This document shows positions 60,041-64,000 of a DNA stretch of 64,000 nucleotides, one piece after another. Within the stretch, counting starts at the first letter, position 1. Each line of letters begins with the position of its first letter. Source of the DNA: Chloroflexi bacterium TSY (GTDB taxonomy: Bacteria > Chloroflexota > Anaerolineae > Caldilineales > Caldilineaceae); NCBI GenBank assembly GCA_019217005.1, contig JAHBNG010000020.1, positions 1-64,000 on the forward strand, given 5' to 3'. A program made the position numbers and the translations under genes. The notes below the pieces were generated by a model. The model worked only from the letters and a program-made list of their open reading frames with translations. It was not told the DNA's origin and searched no databases.

Positions 60041-61671
60041 GATTCAATTCCCCATGTCCATCCCCAAGGGATCTCGATGAGCGTCGGTTTATCCGCTGTT
60101 AGCGCACGTGCTAGCACATCCTTCAGACCATCGGGCCTGGTGACCCGTTCACCATATGTACCAAAAGCGCTTGCCAGTTCCAGAAGATCCGGATTGACCA
60201 AGTCGACTGCCATAAATTGACCATCATACTGGTCCCGCTGTTGCACCTTAATCATGCTGTATGCGTTGTTATTGGGGACGATGATTGGGATGTTTAAATT
60301 ATACTGCACGGCCGTTGCCAACTCGCCGCCGGTGAAGAGTAGCGCCCCATCCCCCACTATCGCGACCACTGGCTTCTCTGGACATCCCAACTTGGCCCCC
60401 AGCGCCTCAGGCAACCCAAACCCCAACGTGCCGAAGCCCCACGGAAAGAGCATGGTGCGCGGCTCGTAAATGGGAAAAATGCTGAGCATATCGGCCCAAA
60501 AGAGGGTCATGTCGCAACTAAGGATCGCGTTGTGCGGCAGCGCCTGACGCAACGCCCTGGCCCACCGCTCAGTGCGCCCTATCTTCGCCGTCAAACCCGC
60601 TTTGAAGGCTTGTTGTGCTTGTGCGAGCGTTGCATCGACCTGGCTGTCTCGATTGACGCCAAGCTGCTCCAATGCAGAATTGAGCGCGGCGAGCGCACAC
60701 TTGGCATCACTGACGATCTTCTGCTGCATGGGGATGTTGCGTTCGATCTCGTCAGCGTCGATGTCGATGCGAATCGTCGTTTCTGGCAACGGCAGCGACC
60801 AATCTGCTGTCATGCCCTGATTGAAACGCGTCCCCACGGCCAGAAAGGCATCGCACGCAGCCACCACGTCGGCCACATTGGCTCCCCCTGCAATCCACGG
60901 TACGCCACACCAAAGCGGATGATCGCTGGGTATCGCGCCGACTCCCATACCCGTAGTGAGGACTGGCGCGCCCAAGCGTTCGGCCAGCGAGACAAGTTCA
61001 GGGCTGGCACCGCTGGCAATCGCACCACCCCCAGCGTAGAGGAGCGGACGTTTGGCCTGAGACAGTGCCGCGGCGGCGGCGGAAATCTGCGCAGTCACGA
61101 TCTGTTGTTGGGTTGGTTCCGATAGAGGCTCGGTATCTTCATCTGACCAAGGGACCATCTCGACTTGTATGTCGCGCGGAATCTCGATCTGGACTGGACG
61201 CGGACGACCGCTGCGCAATGCCTTCATTGCACGATGGAAAATGGGCGCAATATCGGCACCATCCGTAATGCGTTCACCACATTTGGTCAGCTTCGCCAAC
61301 ATCTCAAACTGCCCCGTCATCTCGTGAAGCAGCCCCCGATCCTGATCGATGAAGTCCCGGTTGACTTGGGTCGAAAGAATGAGCATGGGCGAAGAATCGT
61401 AATAGGCTTCGCCGATACCCGTCATGGCATTGGTGAGACCCGGTCCGGGCAATGTGAGGATGGCCGCGGGTTTACCTGTGGCGCGGGCATAGCCATCCGC
61501 CATGAAGGCTGCCCCTTGCTCATGACGCACGGTGATGGTGCGTATGGTTGGATGGCGATAGAGCGCGTCAAAAATGGGCATATTATAGAGGCCAGGAATA
61601 CCCAGCACCAGCTCAATTCCTTCTCGTTCCAGGCATTTGACGATGGCGCGTGCACCGTGGATCTGCTTCAA
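60037..61671 (-). CDS. Thiamine-diphosphate-dependent enzyme (acetolactate-synthase/benzoylformate-decarboxylase-like)
   Basis: A 544-aa enzyme with the ThDP family domains: N-terminal PYR domain with the cofactor-activating Glu51 in VRHEQGAAFMADGYAR, the central domain (LLYAGGGAIASGASPELVSL) and the C-terminal PP domain with the GDG...NN motif (Gly440-Asp-Gly, Asn467-Asn468). Residue pattern suits decarboxylases or synthases of 2-oxo acids rather than a specific known one. TTG start with GGAGAG 6-7 nt upstream. It forms a coupled pair with the aminotransferase, suggesting conversion of a transaminated 2-oxo acid. Confidence 0.9.
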   Translation of the reverse strand: MKQIHGARAIVKCLEREGIELVLGIPGLYNMPIFDALYRHPTIRTITVRHEQGAAFMADGYARATGKPAAILTLPGPGLTNAMTGIGEAYYDSSPMLILSTQVNRDFIDQDRGLLHEMTGQFEMLAKLTKCGERITDGADIAPIFHRAMKALRSGRPRPVQIEIPRDIQVEMVPWSDEDTEPLSEPTQQQIVTAQISAAAAALSQAKRPLLYAGGGAIASGASPELVSLAERLGAPVLTTGMGVGAIPSDHPLWCGVPWIAGGANVADVVAACDAFLAVGTRFNQGMTADWSLPLPETTIRIDIDADEIERNIPMQQKIVSDAKCALAALNSALEQLGVNRDSQVDATLAQAQQAFKAGLTAKIGRTERWARALRQALPHNAILSCDMTLFWADMLSIFPIYEPRTMLFPWGFGTLGFGLPEALGAKLGCPEKPVVAIVGDGALLFTGGELATAVQYNLNIPIIVPNNNAYSMIKVQQRDQYDGQFMAVDLVNPDLLELASAFGTYGERVTRPDGLKDVLARALTADKPTLIEIPWGWTWGIES

Positions 61672-61687
61672 TATAGGCTCTCCGGTA

Positions 61688-61857
61688 CTAGTTGTTGATG
61701 GTTGATGGTTGATTGTTGATGGTGATCGATATAATTTCCCCGTCTTTTATGGCGACTCTTGGCTCACGCAAGCACGTAATATCAGTCAGTGGATCGCCCA
61801 TCATGGCTACCAAATCTGCACGTTTACCTACTGTCAGGGTGCCGATCTTCCTTAATC
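61688..61857 (-). pseudogene. 3' relic of an amidohydrolase gene
   Basis: In one frame the DNA reads KIGTLTVGKRADLVAMMGDP, then LTDITCLREPRVAIKDGEII, which is the typical C-terminus of imidazolonepropionase-like amidohydrolases. The rest of the gene is missing; the frame's upstream end abuts the MBL gene's stop. It ends at a TAG (61688-61690) inside a heptamer repeat. Confidence 0.7.
61691..61724. repeat. Heptamer-type repeat locus F6
   Basis: GTTGTTGATGGTTGATGGTT followed by GATTGTTGATGG. It supplies the last codons of the amidohydrolase relic and lies just upstream of the ThDP gene. Confidence 0.5.
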
Positions 61858-62694
61858 TTACCACTCAATGGTTACCATATCCTTTCCCCAATAGACGAGA
61901 CCGCTGAATTCACGCTTAATATCATAAATTGCTTCGCTTACAATATCGCTGGACGCGGTTAGCCCTGGCGATTGATGGCTAATCACTAACCGCTTTACGT
62001 TGGTTGACTGAGCTAATGCTGCCCCTTTCTGACGCCACTCCGCCGATTCAAAACCCATTGCGGCCATCACAAAGAGGTCGGCGTCTCTCGCCACTTCAGC
62101 AAGGGCATCATCCGCATGACCATCACCACCAAAAGCAATCACGCCCGCTGATGTTTCAAAACGCAGCCCAATACAGGCCAGATAAGGTTGCGCATGGGTG
62201 ACTTCGTGAATAGAACAGGACCACTCGCCGCGCTGAATCGTGTTAGCGGGTTGAACTTCATGGACATGTACAGTAGGTTCAGGTCTTGAACCACAACCGC
62301 CTCGCAATTGGTAAACATTGATACTCATCGGGTGTTGTGTACGCGCAACGACATCATCCCAGAAGGCACCACTCTCTTTACCCCAAACTTTGTCCGTCAT
62401 CGCATTCAGAGGCGGAGGTCCATAGACGGTTAGCGTCTCATCCGCGCTCATAGCCTGCTCAAAGTGGGTCATCAGGAAACAGGGATAGTCTGCCACGTGA
62501 TCTGAATGATAGTGGGTAAAGAAAAGATGACGGATAGCGGTTGGTGCGATGCCCATTTGCTGCATCTTGTAGGTTGCGGCAGGACCACAATCGACCATTG
62601 TCCATCCTCCGTCGACGTCCAGCAGAAAACTGGTTCCCCAACGTTCTGCCGTCGGCGTCGGTGTGCCTGAACCTAAAATAACCAGTTGCGCCAT
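61858..62694 (-). CDS. MBL fold metallo-hydrolase (ribonuclease Z/AtsA-like)
   Basis: A 278-aa protein of the metallo-beta-lactamase superfamily. The zinc motif is FFTHYHSDHVADY (His61, His63, Asp65, His66), with a further His in VTHAQP, the bridging Asp in FGGDGHADD and a last His in LVISHQSPG. It opens with VILGSGTPTPTAERWGTSFL like arylsulfatase/ribonuclease Z-type members. It probably hydrolyses a small ester or cyclic ring. Start 62694 has GGAGG 9 nt upstream; the gene begins 1 bp after the permease stop. Confidence 0.88.
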   Translation of the reverse strand: MAQLVILGSGTPTPTAERWGTSFLLDVDGGWTMVDCGPAATYKMQQMGIAPTAIRHLFFTHYHSDHVADYPCFLMTHFEQAMSADETLTVYGPPPLNAMTDKVWGKESGAFWDDVVARTQHPMSINVYQLRGGCGSRPEPTVHVHEVQPANTIQRGEWSCSIHEVTHAQPYLACIGLRFETSAGVIAFGGDGHADDALAEVARDADLFVMAAMGFESAEWRQKGAALAQSTNVKRLVISHQSPGLTASSDIVSEAIYDIKREFSGLVYWGKDMVTIEW

Positions 62695-62695
62695 G

Positions 62696-63589
62696 TCACG
62701 ATTCCTCCCGTCCACGCAACCGCGGATTCGCCACTTCATCCAATCCAACGGTCATAATAAAGAGGGCCACAAAGATGATAATCAACATCACGATGGGTGT
62801 GCCCCACCACCACCACATGCCACGCAAGATGGCCGAAGCGTCGATGGCCTGGTTGATGGTCATGCCCAACGTGGGGATACGGGTAGGGCCAAGACCAAGC
62901 GTCTCTAAACCCGTGGCTGCGAGAATTGCGCCCGAGACGGCACTGGTAAAGCTAGAGGCCAAATAGGGCAATAAATTAGGCATGATCTCGCCAAACATGA
63001 TGCCCCAGCGTGACGCCCCCGATATCTGAGCCATCTGCACATAGCCGCGCTCACGCAAGGTCAACACCTGGGCGCGCAGTAGGCGGGTCGGAATCGGCCA
63101 GGCAAAGAGTGCAATGAGCAGCGCCATTGAGCCAATCTCGAAGCGCTCCACATAGCTGGCGATGACGATCAGGACGGCCAATCCGGGAATCGTGATGGCG
63201 GCGTCGGCAAACGCACTGATGGCCGTATCGAGCCAGCCCCCCACCATGCCCGCGGTGAAGCCTAAAAAGATGCCCAAGATCATGCCTGCCGTTGCTGCGA
63301 TAAAGCCGACACGCAGCGAGCGGGGTGTCGCCACCAACAACACTGCCAGCATGTCGCGCCCCTTGCTATCCGTCCCAAGCGGGTGACCCCACGTCCCCTC
63401 TTTGAAACCAAGCGGCAGATCAGCTTCAGTCCACGCGGGAACCATGTTGGTGGGAGTCGATCCGACTACAGCTAATTCTGTATTCCACATGCTCGAACCA
63501 AAGACCTCAAGCAAGGCAACGGTCAGCAATATGATGCCACCGATAAGAATCTTGCCGTTTAACCACGCTAATTGCCCTCGCTGCCCCAT
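62696..63589 (-). CDS. ABC transporter permease (DppC/OppC type)
   Basis: A 297-aa inner-membrane protein with five or six helices, including a N-terminal helix (KILIGGIILLTVALLEVFG), the loop HPLGTDSKGRDMLA with the family G-T-D-x-x-G-R-D signature, and the EAA region ERGYVQMAQISGASRWGIMF. It forms a peptide or nickel-type importer with partners outside the window. Start 63589 has AGAGG 8 nt upstream. It is followed at once by the MBL gene, so imported compounds may be processed by the downstream enzymes. Confidence 0.9.
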   Translation of the reverse strand: MGQRGQLAWLNGKILIGGIILLTVALLEVFGSSMWNTELAVVGSTPTNMVPAWTEADLPLGFKEGTWGHPLGTDSKGRDMLAVLLVATPRSLRVGFIAATAGMILGIFLGFTAGMVGGWLDTAISAFADAAITIPGLAVLIVIASYVERFEIGSMALLIALFAWPIPTRLLRAQVLTLRERGYVQMAQISGASRWGIMFGEIMPNLLPYLASSFTSAVSGAILAATGLETLGLGPTRIPTLGMTINQAIDASAILRGMWWWWGTPIVMLIIIFVALFIMTVGLDEVANPRLRGREES

Positions 63590-63603
63590 TAAAACTGCCT
63601 CTT

Positions 63604-64000
63604 CTAAACGACAATCGCTTCTGGATTGAATAACAGTAGTTCTGGATCTGTGCTGGTACGGTCTTGCAGTGGTTGTGTAAAGCCGCTGCGGCTGAATAAT
63701 ACATGATAGATGCGCCAGCCGTTTTCGTCGCCTTGCCAGGCTTTGGTCTTCCGTTGGAGTGCCTCTAGATCAGCTATGCTCATTGGTTGATTTCGCCAGC
63801 GAGCTTCACCAAGCCACGCAATACGCTGCTGATAGCTTACCCCCACCACATCGATCTGATTTTGACTGTTCCACCATGAGCCAACTGCCTCAGGCCAGAA
63901 ACCCGGTGTATACTGGTTCGCCAGTTTATAAACGCTACCGCGTGCCAGATCTTCCCATGTGATTGCCACAAATTGTTCCCACGTCGGTCGTAAGATTTGC
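63604..64000 (-). CDS. C-terminal part of an ATPase-type protein (DUF234-like), 5' end outside window
   Basis: From the right edge the frame is open and ends at 63604. The visible 131 residues (ILRPTWEQFVAITWEDLARG, YKLANQYTPGFWPEAVGSWW, NQIDVVGVSYQQRIAWLGEA) match the C-terminal nuclease-like DUF234 domain of archaeal-type P-loop ATPases, including an Asp/Glu pair in IDVVGV...GEARW reminiscent of a restriction-endonuclease fold. The N-terminal ATPase domain would be outside the window. A GTG at 63969 is an internal codon, not the start. Confidence 0.75.
   Translation of the reverse strand, partial: QILRPTWEQFVAITWEDLARGSVYKLANQYTPGFWPEAVGSWWNSQNQIDVVGVSYQQRIAWLGEARWRNQPMSIADLEALQRKTKAWQGDENGWRIYHVLFSRSGFTQPLQDRTSTDPELLLFNPEAIVV

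Overview
The window looks like a chromosome segment of an environmental, non-model bacterium, most plausibly a Chloroflexota lineage of the Anaerolineae/Caldilineales type. This is inferred only from content: a DUF1702 plus FG-GAP pair, very large NACHT-HEAT and CHAT/TPR proteins, an ISAzo13-type insertion sequence, many Gfo/Idh/MocA oxidoreductases with sugar epimerases, sulfatase and phosphodiesterase hydrolases, and many palindromic intergenic repeats. No rRNA, tRNA or CRISPR array was recognised.

Layout. 1-2.1 kb: a DUF1702 protein coupled to an FG-GAP protein cut by the window edge. 2.1-4.8 kb: repeats, a candidate small RNA and an ECF sigma factor with an anti-sigma-like tail. 4.8-12.8 kb: oxidoreductase, nitrilase, XisI with a dead XisH, a phosphotransferase/DUF1810 pair, a frameshifted GNAT and an FGGY sugar kinase split by an ISAzo13-type element. 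12.9-25.7 kb: hydrolase, M20 peptidase, a phytanoyl-CoA-dioxygenase-like gene killed by a 155-bp MITE, a sugar or polyol catabolic run (Gfo/Idh/MocA and two TIM-barrel epimerases), a frameshifted MFS gene, a hydroxyacid dehydrogenase/MFS pair and a phosphodiesterase. 25.9-31.7 kb: a CHAT/P-loop NTPase coupled to a winged-helix/TPR protein, a sulfatase and an unknown gene. 32.1-39.6 kb: class IV aminotransferase, P-loop kinase, a 1721-aa NACHT-HEAT protein and YtoQ. 39.6-53.2 kb: beta-propeller glycosidase-like protein, aldo/keto reductase, AraC regulator, a sugar ABC importer with several lesions, an enolase-superfamily enzyme and a kelch gene split by another small element. 53.2-64 kb: AMP-ligase relic, a toxin-antitoxin-like pair, then a long minus-strand run (acyl-CoA dehydrogenase, alpha/beta hydrolase, NicX-like enzyme, aminotransferase, ThDP enzyme, MBL hydrolase, Dpp-type permease, ATPase) that reads as a catabolic operon.

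Two themes stand out. First, gene decay is heavy: about fifteen genes are broken by MITE or IS insertions with intact target-site duplications, by nonsense codons or by small indels. For three of the insertions, removing the element with one target copy rebuilds the family-typical reading frame. Second, two STAND-type putative immunity modules (CHAT-NTPase plus WH-TPR, and NACHT-HEAT) carry near-identical tandem repeat arrays in their sensor regions. The 18-unit HEAT array shows a cassette-like hypervariable position in every unit. That is the best candidate here for an undescribed recognition system.
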